Shown here one piece after another: positions 9,647 to 20,448 of a stretch of DNA of 20,644 nucleotides. The number at the start of each line of letters is the position of its first letter. Positions within the stretch are counted from its first letter, which is position 1. Both the position numbers and the translations under genes were made by a program. This DNA comes from Syncephalis fuscata (lineage: Eukaryota; Zoopagomycota; Zoopagomycetes; Zoopagales; Piptocephalidaceae). The notes below the pieces were generated by a model. It saw nothing but the letters and a program-made list of their open reading frames with translations. It searched no databases and was not told the origin of the DNA. Where the stretch lies: assembly GCA_025786725.1 (NCBI GenBank), contig JAHLTZ010000163.1:1-20644 (forward strand), written 5' to 3'.

Positions 9647-10015
9647 TGTTAAGCGAATGCATTTTAATAGTAAACAATGTGCTCAGCTACTTATGTCGCT
9701 GGCTACCTGACATTGAAATAGTAAAGCCAACTAAATGGTATGCAGCTATATGTACAGATATCAAGGCTATGTCTATCAAATTGCCCTAGTCTGATATGTT
9801 CAGCTTTAATTGTGTAACATCAGTGCATGATACATCAAGTAGTAGCAATTCTACCGTGCACATGACTTACACAGTAACAGCTTGATTAAAATAACAGGCC
9901 TGCAATTTGAAATCTGGATTAGAGGCTAGGCATTTGAATTGTATTTTTGCATCCTGCAACCCAACACTAGTGGTAAATTGTGCAACTTGTAACCATTTTG
10001 GTGATATTGTCCACT
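9647..10015 (+). pseudogene. Decayed Cys-rich coding stretch, family unknown
   Basis: One plus-strand frame stays protein-like for about 120 codons with stops TAG (about 9788), TGA (about 9884) and TAA (about 9893) before a final TAA near 10015. Recognisable stretches: WLPDIEIVKPTKWYAAICTD, then MFSFNCVTSVHDTSSSSNST, then ARHLNCIFASCNPTLVVNCA followed by TCNHFGDIVH. Seven Cys lie in about the last 85 codons, with NCATC/FASC spacing suggestive of a small secreted Cys-rich protein. I cannot name a family. The frame could be chance in part: only its low stop density and composition support it. Confidence 0.3.
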
Positions 10016-11152
10016 AATTGCAATATTTGCTGTCTGTTTTTCTTTATACTTCTGCGCATCAAACGTCATTTCCTAAATAATATGGAAACGAGCAATATTC
10101 AAATACAATTTAGTTATTTAGTTGGTATTATAGCGTATATGGCCATATGTATTAGTCCCAGCCACTGAGTGTTATCGATAACTAATGGCTAATTACTGTG
10201 CTTACTGCTCTTTATCAGTACTACATCGATGTCTAATATTACATTTGTGGTTTGTCTGTATTAACATACTAGTTTTATGTTTTTTAAAAAAGTTGTAAAA
10301 AGCAATAGTCAAGCAGAAAATAAGTATAAGTATTTGAGGCAATAAAAAAAGAAAGCTTATTGCGTAATAGTTTCCGTCATAAACAATAAAATTTTATGCT
10401 AAAAAAGCAACCAAATAACAGATATAAAGTGCAGATGAATATTTAGTAAATAATACTGTAAATATGAATAAAAAGCAAGAGAGAGATGTCTTTGTTGCGT
10501 AGACTACTAATTAAATAAAACTAAGCTTTTACTTAAATTTCTCAATTTTAACAATATAAAGTCGAACTACCACCTAAAAATGCAGTATCCCATATATTTT
10601 GAGACCACCTGTCATTGCAATTTCAAGTTCTGTCTTTTGTATCTTCTTGTTAATAGTTGGCACTTATTCTTGCCTTTCTTTCACCTATCTGCATATCGGG
10701 CTCTAATATTTCTCTTGCCTTAATATTATATTTATGTATTTTATATAATTATTAATTATTAGTATTTAATGGTATTTTATTTACTTGACAAGTAATAACC
10801 ATTAAATAACAACGATATCATTAATGTTAATAATGCAAGCATTTAGGACATGTCTATATTCACTTATTCATTCTCTCTTCATGTTATCAATAAACTAACT
10901 TCTTCTAGTAAATGGCTAATATGGACTAGACATCATTATGTAACACGCGATGCTGCTTTACTGATAAGCCATAGCTATATTCACCTTTATAAATTTCTTA
11001 TATATGATTATTAAAAGTTTTAATCAATGGCAATGATTATTTTTATTTTATATAAAGTGTATTAATGTTATTACTACTATTACTAGAACAAATGACGCTC
11101 ATTACAATGATTTGCGTTTACAGCAAAGTAAAAAGATAATCTTATTTTACAT
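10016..11152. other. AT-rich region downstream of the channel gene
   Basis: No gene seen. The right part must contain the 3' UTR and polyadenylation signals of the minus-strand channel gene ending at 11153; several A/T-rich runs could serve, none is decisive. Confidence 0.4.
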
Positions 11153-14100
11153 TTACTTGTCTGCCTCATCGTCTTCATCATGGCTGCCATTGCTTGATTG
11201 GCAGCTTGTCATGCCTACACTTGTCATGCCCAGACTTGTCAAACCCAAATTTGTCGTACTTGGTTCATAATCTGCAACCATATTGGCAGGGAAACCGCCC
11301 AACCATTGATATTGTGATGGTATGAAATAGCCATTTCTGTCAAATGCACCAATACGACCATCGTGTCTAGATCGTGAGCTGATAAGCGCAGTTTCCATCT
11401 CAACAGTAGCGTCCAAATCAAGTAGACGTCGTGTAGGATTGTTGGGCAGCCATAGACGCCAAGAAAGTGGCCGAATAACATCGGGATCAACATAGACGTC
11501 CTCGTCAATATCACCGGTAAGATCTTGATGATAACGCCGACAAGACACGTGGCGCCGTTGAGGTGTGTAAGGATTTGGATAAGCTTCACCATGTGGGCCA
11601 TGACCTGTAACAAGATCAGCTCGTACATCCATCGTTGGGCTACTCGACGAAACAGATCGGTCGGGTACGGTACTTGCACCACCGTTATTCGCTTGATTAC
11701 TGGCAAGGGACTGACCACCTAATTCGCTTAGATGTGGCGATAATCCAAGCCCATTTGAGTTCTCAGTAAGTGGTGATGGAATCTGCACAGTAAGTGGCCG
11801 ATGTAGATCAAGGGAAACACGCCGATGTATTTGCTGTTTAGTGGATAGTCGACCTTTTTCTTGATGATTGCTACTTGAGTGGTTCAGTGGACGGCTACTT
11901 CCTTGTTGGGACGATGCCCGATTAAGGCGACGATATGCCGGTAGACCATCATTGTTATAATTAGTAGTATTACTATTGTTTGTAAATGGTCGCAAAGGCC
12001 AATGGAATCGTCGGGGATTAGCAGCTAAAGCAGGTGTTGTTGATGCAGTAGATGCGGTGTTAGCCGTATCAGTACGTTGCATCGCTAAACCCATATCGGC
12101 CGATGCAGCCGAGTCGACACGTTGCCGTATCGGATAGAATGCATCTACATACTGCATTTCTGGACGGTCATCGCTATTTACCATCTTGTCGGCATTGGGA
12201 TAAGGCGATGGCAGTAAATCGTCTGAATTTAAGCTTGATAGCTCGCCTTCTTCTTTGGCATCTGACGGAGATAAATGCGTGTGTGCGCTAGTCTTTTCTA
12301 TAGACTCGTGCTGTTCTGCAGTATGTCCATTCGAACTATGCGTGGCTATAGAGCCCGGCCCGGACGAATGAAGTCCAGGCCCACCGTAGTTATCGACATT
12401 GTTCGTAAATCGCATAATTGCTTGATTTCGTACTGTATCCAAAGGTGGCTGTGGTGTAGGCTCAGAGCCTGTACACGGTGAACCTTGCATAAAACTGACG
12501 ACATCAACGCCACCTCCTCGTTTGGCATCGGTAATTACTGGACGGCCATCAAGTGCCACGCTTTCATCGCCTACATGTGCGTGTGTCCGATCAACAACCA
12601 TAACACCAGTATCCCGTAGCGATTCAAGGGGAATATACTTGATACGACGATAGAAGCTTTTGTGGCACCAAAGAAGAAACGCAATGGTTAGTACAATAGG
12701 CGGTGCTAAGGCTATGCTAGCATAAGTCATCTCTTTCAGCGTAAGAACGCCAATCATTGTAAGATGTACAAGGAGTAGACTGCTAACGGTATAGGTAAAT
12801 GCTTTACGCCAGTAACGGCCACCAGTCTCGTAACGACGTACGTAAGCATAGGCAAATTGATGTTTAAATACAAGATAGGCTGTGGCAAAATAAATTGCTC
12901 CAAATATCAAGATAAGCGGATTAATAACTGCGTATATCATAGCAATAACGAGCATAAGAATATGCAATGGAAAATAATAGAAATAAGGGAAACTCATTGG
13001 TGATGTTCGCTGTTGAAATGTACGCGGTGCATTGCGTATTATTCCCGAGGTCATAAGGATAGCGTAGATAAATGGAACAAATAGTTGTAATAATTCGAGT
13101 GAGTGAATACATGTACTGAACACGATATAGTTAATAAAAAATGTTGCTCCCTAAATAATAATACAAATTAGTCAATTAGTTAATTAGTAGTTAGTAATCT
13201 ATTTGTTATCAATAATAATAGTTTGTTATTTACCTGTGGAATTACTTTGCCTAATGTATCATAAATGCTTTGTTTACCAGATAAAACATCAGCAAAAGAG
13301 TCGAGAAAAGTACGGCCTAGCAGAAATACAATAACAATATTGAAAATAGCAAATAGATAATAACGACGTAATGTAACCGCTTCAACAGCCGAATAAGTAG
13401 GTAGCGATTCAGCACGTTCCGATATATCTATTTCATAATAATTGTTATTAACATTATAAACACTAATATTGGTTATTAATTAATACTTACGAAGCAAGAT
13501 ATAAGGCAGAATTGACATGAGCAGTGCAATAATTAATGTTGGCAGTGTATTTTTTATAAATGCCGCCAAATACGGCACTTCCCTATTCAGCCGTTCAAGT
13601 ATATCGGTTCCTCCCGCGAGTTTATCAAAATTAGTCAGTACAAGTACACTGGACATAATAAAGAACCAAAATACTGTTAATACACTATAAATAATAAATA
13701 ATTATTAGTAGTCAAATATAACAATAGTATATAGGCGTGTAACTTACGAAACAGCAATGTTAACCGTTGTTCTGCGTGCTCGTCGAGATGTTAGATTAAC
13801 CTTATGATTCTGCCAAATAATATCACGTGGTGTTGGCGCCATACGAATACGGCATCGGCTGGCATCAACACTAATAAGACTTTGTGCACATAGTTGTGCC
13901 GAAGCAGGATGTACAAATGTAACAAATCCAGTAGCTGTAGGCTTTGCATCTCGTACATAGGATGCACGCAACTCAGCTACACGTCGATCCTGTTTGTTAA
14001 ACTTGCGTAGATGATAATCAATGGCTGGCTGTTGACGAGCTGGATGAGACCGTACACTTAAACGCATTGGCTGAAATGGATCAAGTGCTTCACGTGGCAG

Positions 14101-15385
14101 TTGGCTCAATGTACGCCAAATGTCAAAATTGCTATCATGATCCATTGATGCATTTGGATCCAATAGAAAAGCGTTTCCGTGTCTATTTCTTGTGGCTGCA
14201 GTTAAAATATTTGTAGATGCACGACGCATCACAGCACTTGATGGGCCAGGTGAATTTATACCCATGGCCCGGGATATTGTTGAAAGCATTGATGGTCTTT
14301 CCTCAATGTTAGGGGTCGGCCTTGCTGCCTCTCCAATACGCAGGGGAGATGACGACATTAGATCGCCCACAGTATCCTCAGCATTGGCCAATGAATCTGC
14401 GTGTTGTTGGCTAACTGTAGTAGTAATGGCAGCAGCAGCATCTTCACGATTGCATGGACCATTTCCTGAACTATTACGTCGTTCATGCGTTCGTGTCTCC
14501 ACCGCACTTAAAATATTACAGGCCAGCTCAATATGCAATTGCTCCAGCTCCATAAGATGTTGTTCACGCCTTGCTAAACGTCGGTGTAATTTACCAGAAC
14601 TTCGTAGTACTACCGCTTTCTCAACCTGTCCAATGCCCAAACTAGTAAAATGGTGTCGTAGCTTGTCATCGGTTCGCAAGTGCTTTGGCAGCTCGGTGAC
14701 CATAACTGTTCTGGCGCATAGCATGCCATCACGTACACGGCTTAAATTGAATTCACGACATAAATGTTCATACGCACACATGTCGCGGTAGAATAGCCAT
14801 ATTGTAAGTGCGGTAAATACGTAGATTAGAATCATATGGACATAAAGCACAGGTTCCTTATTGGGAATCTGCGACATGGAAAATATTTCGAGCTCTACGG
14901 GCTGTCCAGCATCTTCGTTTGTGCCATTATGGTGTAATCTAATATGGCTACTACCGCGATTCAATGGCATCAATGCACAGCCAATAATTAGCGTTGAAAT
15001 GAGCATCAATCGAAAAGATGTCTTTAAATAACGCAGATGCATCACTGTGTCGAGACCAGTGTGTGATAGCATAAAATCCTCCGATAACTTTAACGTAGCG
15101 GGAATCCATTGAAACAAGCCCGCTGGAATAGGCGGAGTGGCATTTCTAATATTGAAAATGCGCACACACATACGCCCACCATTAATTAGATAATTATCCC
15201 AGTATTCATTCACATACTTACTTGGTTAATCTACACCTTGGCGTGTACAGATGTGCCAATCGTTTAGTACGGCGTACTATCTCGAATGCAGCCACGGACA
15301 AAATCGTAATGCCCCAAGAAATACCCAGTTGTGTTCCGAGGCCTATAAACGATGCATTATACACGCGTGCATCAATCGACGCCAT
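11153..15385 (-). CDS. CSC1: CSC1/OSCA/TMEM63-like calcium-permeable stress-gated cation channel (DUF221), five exons
   Basis: Multi-pass plasma or vacuolar membrane channel family gated by osmotic or mechanical stress. Exons 15222-15385, 13748-15145, 13491-13684, 13234-13427 and 11153-13150 join in frame to 1315 residues plus stop. Order: TM0 in exon 1 (FIGLGTQLGISWGITILSV); TM1 (LMLISTLIIGCALMPL) and TM2 (YVHMILIYVFTALTIWLF) in exon 2, followed by the cytosolic PHM7-type domain; exons 3-5 carry the pore helices, with VFWFFIMSSVLVLTNFDKL, PTLIIALLMSILPYILL, RRYYLFAIFNIVIVFLLG and YYFPLHILMLVIAMIYAVIN. The family is usually about 700-1000 residues; here a Ser/Ala/Asn-rich insert of about 200 residues expands the cytosolic domain, and a polar, probably disordered tail of nearly 500 residues follows the last helix. 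The start at 15385 (MASIDARVYN) gives the expected extracellular N-terminus. Family assignment is secure; the exact orthologue (CSC1, RSN1 or PHM7) is not. Confidence 0.93.
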
Positions 15386-16140
15386 TCTTGGCGTAGTATA
15401 TGTATATGGCCTGCTTTGCCAATGCTAGCTGAACTGATTCCTTGACTAGTAATTTAATAATAAAAGTCCAAACAAAACCACGTTAAATATGAATGCCAAG
15501 AGATTAAATGCCTTAATCCAGCTAAACAATAGCTATTGAATATTACTATGCTCACGATGTAGAGAATGCCTAGAACTAATAGTTGAAGTGATATCAACTG
15601 GCGAAGGATGCAATGACAATAACAATAATGAGTATTACGACTATTACTATAGCAGTAATAGTAGCGTTAGGAACAAATGAAAAGGGGCCGTAACAGAGGG
15701 ATAAAGTAAGAGTGAACAAGATGAGATTTGTTTAAAAAGCCAAGAAATTCTTGTCGGTGGTAAACAAATAGAAGCGGTCCAGATTGCACGGCGGGATTAA
15801 AAATAATAAAGTATATAGTAAAAAAGTAGCGTGGTAGAGTAGGAGTTGCCTTTAAGGAAGAGAGAAAAGTTTGTTATAGAAAAGGAAGAATGTGGTGCTG
15901 CATTGACATGTATATGTCTAAACAAACGCACCTATCCTACAGCCATAACTATCGTTGTTGTCGTCGTGCACTGGAAACAGTGAGGTCCAGATAGTTACCG
16001 TGGTGGATAACAAGATTTACAATAGACACTAGATCAATTGGAAGTGAGGAGTAAGACAAGGTGAAAAAAAGGGGTCACCAACTGCAAATGCTGTGACCAT
16101 TTATAGTCTCATATTTCTTAATAAATATATTCAATGGATA
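15386..16140. other. Upstream region of the channel gene, no gene seen
   Basis: Purine-rich on the plus strand from about 15660 to 15900. It presumably contains the channel promoter (minus strand); no clear TATA box near 15385. No ORF supported. Confidence 0.4.
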
Positions 16141-16232
16141 TATTAGATTTGTAAACGTTTGTTATGTTTAACGTTGCTATTGCTACTATTGTTATTACTG
16201 CCATTGATACTATTAATAATATCATTATAGTC

Positions 16233-16541
16233 TAAATTAATGCCTAATCCGCCGACTTTTGTTGTTAATAGAAATAGGAATACATTGTCACTGTGATTGA
16301 ATTCGTGAATAAGTGATGCTCTTGTTTGTATCGGTGTATTGCCATCCATACGACGATACTCATAGTCTATACATGTCATTTGTTACTATTATTATTATTA
16401 TTATGGCTTATATACACTTACTCTTTTCTGATATTGTTTTCTCTAATATATCGAGCATTATACGTGTTTGAGAAAATAGTAAAACACGATGACCTCGCTG
16501 TTGCCATTGTTCTAATAGTATGACTAATACGCGCATCAAAG
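16233..16541 (-). pseudogene. Fragment of a CSB/Rad26-like SNF2 helicase (two exons)
   Basis: Exon A (about 16422-16541) encodes LLEQWQQRGHRVLLFSQTR followed by IMLDILEKTISEK; a 55-nt intron (16367-16421, GTAAGT to TATAG) joins it in frame to exon B with NYEYRRMDGNTPIQTR, LIHEFNHSDN and VFLFLLTTKVGGLGINL. These are the start of the RecA-like helicase C domain and motif V of ERCC6/CSB-type remodellers (transcription-coupled repair). After GINL the expected DRVIIFDPDWNP segment is absent and the frame runs into Asn/Ser-rich sequence until a stop at 16143. No upstream exons for the ATPase motifs I-IV are visible to the right. It is therefore most likely a duplicated fragment or a severely decayed gene. 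The intron contains an (ATT)n microsatellite at 16388-16404. Confidence 0.75.
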
Positions 16542-17399
16542 CTATTTACTTTGTGCTCTCTACTTTTTTAGGAATAAAGATATGGACTCAAACTTTACTC
16601 CAATTTGTTCTCCAAAAATCACACTTATTACACCATACAACATGGCAAATCAAATTTAGAAGAAAGCTTGTATTTATAGGTATTTTATTTAATAATCAAT
16701 AAGAGTTGTTGCTTATTTACTGAATCTAATGCTTGAAAGTTTAGTTGTCAATTATAATATTATGCACCATGATAATGGCACTTGTTTATGCGTTGATATC
16801 CATCCTTCTTATTTTACCAGTGACATTGTTCTATGGATATACTTGTCTCTATTGTTTGTTATCTATTCTTCTTATTACAACCATTGTTTTATTAATGACA
16901 TTCTATAATTATATTTGCTTTTATGTTATTGCTTTTTATTCTTTTTTTTATTCCATCACTTGAACAATTCCCTCATTAGTATTCTAATTTGTTCATAGTA
17001 TTTTTATGTACAATGTCATTCGTGTAGTTGGACTAATATTTGTTCTAGTGAACACAATGATAGGTGGTGAATTTTATTAATGCCCAAATTACTTAATTAT
17101 ATTGTTTTGTTTTGGTAGTTAAATGGCTATATTGAATAATATTTACTTTAGTGAACTAAATATTTATTCTATTGAACATGTTAGTGGATGGTGAATGACA
17201 TTAGTTAATAAAATATAATACAATGAATACTTTACAGTAACAACAATATATATATATTAGCATCGTTATTCATATAATTTATTTATATATTGCTTATACT
17301 ATTATAATAAACTATAATATTTATCAATCCAATACTATTTACCGCTTATTACAATTATATATTAGCACATAGACTAGTATATAGCATACAGCGTCATAA
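16542..17399. other. T-rich intergenic region
   Basis: A hydrophobic plus-strand frame (ATG about 16769 to stop about 16961, roughly 64 residues) is open, but the DNA is T-rich and nothing else supports it. (TA)n at about 17247-17258. A single array-like motif, tatttac-cgc-ttatta, occurs near 17336. No supported gene. Confidence 0.35.
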
Positions 17400-18030
17400 T
17401 TTTTGGCAATTACTAATTTAAAATAGCATACATCCCATATACTGCCAAAACTGCTATATGGTTTAATTTGTCATAAATTGCCACTGCAAATCGCATTAGC
17501 AACAGCTTGTACAGCTTCAATAATAGCAAATTGCACTGTCACTATTGAGATTGCAAAGTTGTTAGCAGATGACCTGCAATGGTGATCTATAATAAAAATG
17601 AAGTATACAACAAAATATCGACAACATATAATCAGAACAACATAGAACAAAGCCAAAAATGTACTTAATATGCTAACAAATGTACCAATACTAATGATCG
17701 GAGTAATAAAGGTCAGATTACAAAAGAGTAATGCAAGGACATAGTGTAGAAGGTGTTTGTACATAACTATTAGTTGGTCAACTACTGACACCATCTAATT
17801 GGTATATATAGAGTGTACAAGTATATGCTATGGATATATGCTATCAAGTGTAGAGAAAGAGAAAGGGAAATGTGATGACGTAGATTGTGAGATGTGAGCC
17901 TGTCAGTCAATATTTATAAACAGCCGAGTTTAATTTAGTAATAAATAGAGTGTAAATAATAAAAGTCAATCTACCCAACATGTCGGTACATTATAGAACA
18001 TATTAATAGTAAATGAATAAATGCATTAAT
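17400..18030 (-). repeat. Right arm of the inverted duplication
   Basis: Reverse complement of the block at 3130-3680, conserved best across 17790-17990, which on the minus strand is the upstream region: TGTTTATAAATATTGACTGA, then CAGGCTCACATCTCA, TCTACGTCATCACATTTC and a pyrimidine run, leading into an ATG at 17794. Similarity returns within the body (TGTCCTTGCATT, CTTTTGTAATCTGAC, GTCATCTG). Small indels between arms shift frames. Confidence 0.75.
17471..17794 (-). CDS. Hypothetical hydrophobic 107-residue ORF in the inverted duplication
   Basis: Opens at ATG 17794 just downstream of a conserved TATA-bearing block (TATAAATA about 125 nt upstream, TATATATA about 15 nt upstream). Hydrophobic stretches cover about residues 15-75 (LLHYVLALLFCNLTF, STFLALFYVVLIICC, FVVYFIFII), so two or three membrane segments are possible. 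No family recognised. The other copy (3369, plus) is stopped after six codons, and alignment of the two copies needs single-base indels, so selection on this frame is doubtful. It may be a decaying gene whose original frame is better seen at 3548 in the other arm (signal-peptide-like). Confidence 0.3.
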   Translation of the reverse strand: MVSVVDQLIVMYKHLLHYVLALLFCNLTFITPIISIGTFVSILSTFLALFYVVLIICCRYFVVYFIFIIDHHCRSSANNFAISIVTVQFAIIEAVQAVANAICSGNL

Positions 18031-18611
18031 AAATAATATTATAAATCGTTTACTATTTAAAATTTGTTACCATGATGTAATGTTTATAGATCAGTACACT
18101 TAAAGACACGGCAACCAACTTTATCATATAAATGGAAAATAAGTTTGTTATACTTTAGAAAATGAAGTGGTAGATCACTCGCATAATAAACCAAAAAAGA
18201 TGGTTTGCTTATTACATTAGTAAGCTTATGGTATATAAAACGAATCAGCAGGCTGTGAAAATGCACATGTTGTCAGTTAAATGTGTTTAAACAAAACAGC
18301 TAGTCTCAATTGTGCAGATAGTTGATAGCTTGGTTTGAATTTTGTCTGCTGCTTTGTTATCTGTATTAACAACTATTATATTCACGATTAATTTGTAATG
18401 ATTAAACTATTATGCAATTTGTTAAGTTTGTGTTAGTTTGTGTTGCTGTACATTCTTAGTACACTACAATTTAAAACATAAAGTGCCTAATAAATGAATA
18501 GCCAAATGTAGTATATTGTAAAATATAACTTGGTTTAATGTTATATTGAATATATACAAATTGCATTCAGAATAAAATATATAGATACAATATATCGAAG
18601 CATCAGATTAT
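18031..18611. other. AT-rich intergenic region
   Basis: A 60-codon minus-strand frame (18084-18266, starting MHFHSLLIRFIY, ending KVGCRVFKCTDL) has protein-like composition, but there is no second exon, homologue or promoter that I can see. Otherwise nothing supported. Confidence 0.3.
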
Positions 18612-19984
18612 TTAGTTTGCAGTGGCGATTTGCGACAAGTGAAGAATATGGTAAGTCTTGGGACGATATGCAGAGTGGTTTTTATTCCCCATATTTTGGC
18701 AGTGTCTAATCAATATGGTTGCAACAGTAATCCTATAAACAGTTTAGCTATGTGTATCCAGTCAACCACTAGTACTTACCAATCAGCACTAAAAAGCATA
18801 TCACGGTTAGCACTGCCAACACAGCTAATTATAGCAATGCAGCAAGCAAGATTAATTGCTAAGGCCAAACATATTGTTTGTATTCCATCTTGTGCTAGTC
18901 GCTTCCATGCATCAGATCCAAACATATAATATTGTTTTAGAGCAATACGGCAAAAGACAGCTGAAAAAAACACGTTGATTGGCATATTTGCTCCAATCCA
19001 GTACCAAAGAAGCATAGGTGGATAATATAATTTGCAACCTACTTTGGCTTCTAAAGTAACAAAAGAATAGCGTACCAAGATAAAAGCAAAACCTAATTGA
19101 GGTAATATAAAAATAATGCCGATATAAGCACCATTTCTTTTGGTAAAGAACCAGATTGACTTTTAAAAGAAGAATTGTACTGTTAAAAATTACTCCTAAT
19201 GTAATAAGGAATCCAGACCACCATGCCATTATTCTACAATTAAAGCCATAGCCTGCAAGCAACAGTATAGGCACTATACTATACATAATACCATTAATAG
19301 CAAGCATTAAGCAGCACCATGAAAATATGCTATATGGCCGTGATAGGACCATTTGATTGCTACAATGTATTGTAAAAAATAAAAACATTAACACAAAATA
19401 CAAGTTGAATTGTATGCTCGTTAAACGGAGACGCTGCTCGTCGATATGACCTGTAGCTCCATCAGAAATCAGGCACACTCATTCGCCAAGCGATGAGATC
19501 GATGCCCCATTCTTTGCAGCATTATGTCTCCACTCGGTTTGCGTGGATCGGTATTGTTAATAAACGGCATTTTAACTTTGTAATAATAACAGTATATGTA
19601 TAGATAACTAGGTAATAGAAGTGCAGGCACGTAAGTTGGATGTTGCAAGGAGATATCGGGCAAAGGCCATACTAGTTTGCATTCATGCATAGTAGCTGAT
19701 GCGGTACACGGGCATTCAACCATGTATGTACGCGACATCAACTGCAGTATTATGCATTATCCAGAATGACAGCAATTGCAAGTTGAATAATGATAAAGCT
19801 GATAAACATTAAACTTGAAAACAACATTGTGCCACAGCAACATTACAATATTAGTTCCGACAGTAATATATAGAGAAACCATTAAACTATTGTAAGATTC
19901 TAGATTATCAACAACAGCACACCAAGGACATACGTCTAGCCAAATTATGCAGCTTAGGCCAGCTATGCATTGTTTTATTTTCAC
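18612..19984 (-). pseudogene. Broken multi-pass membrane (seven-TM receptor-like) gene
   Basis: A chain of minus-strand coding pieces. 19469-19984 is one frame, starting MKIKQCIAGLSCIIW and containing Cys-rich VECPCTASATMHEC, interrupted by one TAA at 19757-19759. A frame shift near 19475 leads into 19165-19477 (helices NLYFVLMFLFFTIHC, SWCCLMLAINGIMYSIVPIL, WWSGFLITLGVIFNSTILLL). A second shift lies near 19159-19168 (tttt/aaaa run) into 18780-19158 (GAYIGIIFILPQLGFAFILV, MLLWYWIGANMPINVFF, DGIQTICLALAINLACCIAI). A 47-nt intron (18733-18779, GTAAGT to TATAG) joins in frame to a final exon 18612-18732 (WITVATILIRHCQNMG, stop TAA). The Cys-rich ectodomain followed by about six or seven helices resembles a fungal GPCR-like protein; the family is not identified. 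Two frame shifts and a stop argue for a pseudogene or sequence errors in homopolymers. Confidence 0.5.
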
Positions 19985-20148
19985 AGTAGGCTATGATTGG
20001 ACCAGCTTGCTTGAGTTTTTAACTAATGATAGGTGATTTCTATGCTTAAACATCTGCATGTATTTAGCATGGATGTGGCTAGGAAAACTACGGAAAACCC
20101 ACGTATTATTACTGAAACACATTTACTTTATTAAGATCATTCAAATTA
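19985..20148. other. Short intergenic region
   Basis: Lies between the broken receptor-like gene (minus) and a hypothetical plus-strand ORF. No clear TATA box. Confidence 0.3.
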
Positions 20149-20448
20149 ATGCAAATAAACAAGTGTTATACTATTGTGTATTCTAACTCTTATTCTACAG
20201 CATTGAAACAAAGCAAGAGTGAAGCTTATAACCATGTCAACAATGCCGGCTATTTATTATACTGCATATTAGATATAGACATTTTAGCAATATCAATTGT
20301 TCAACGCGATTGTTATGAATTATATACTGCAGTTGATGCTTTTGCTGTATACCCAAGGCAAATGGTACTAAATTATAGCCTAGCAGATTTTTACATGCGT
20401 TCATTGCACCCAAATCCATTTTTGTTAATAAACTTTAAAAGAATGTAG
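20149..20448 (+). CDS. Hypothetical 99-residue ORF
   Basis: Complete ATG-to-TAG frame with ordinary, non-repetitive amino-acid composition (Asp, Tyr, Asn and Ser spread throughout; stretches SKSEAYNHVNNAGYLLYCIL and VDAFAVYPRQMVLNYSLADF). No signal peptide, clear membrane helix or motif. No family recognised. It could be an exon of a larger gene or a remnant; the flanks show no obvious splice-linked coding sequence inside the window. Confidence 0.3.
   Translation: MQINKCYTIVYSNSYSTALKQSKSEAYNHVNNAGYLLYCILDIDILAISIVQRDCYELYTAVDAFAVYPRQMVLNYSLADFYMRSLHPNPFLLINFKRM

Noticed and set aside
11239-11718. 159-codon minus-strand ORF
   Set aside because: Alternate frame of the low-complexity C-terminal tail of the channel gene.
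14192-14791. 199-codon plus-strand ORF
   Set aside because: Antisense shadow of the channel gene's cytosolic insert, whose frame is supported by family similarity and splice phases.
17336-17400. Single array-like unit (tatttac-cgc-ttatta...) near the right arm of the inverted duplication
   Set aside because: Only a short match in AT-rich DNA; no neighbouring unit and no clear exon to attach to.
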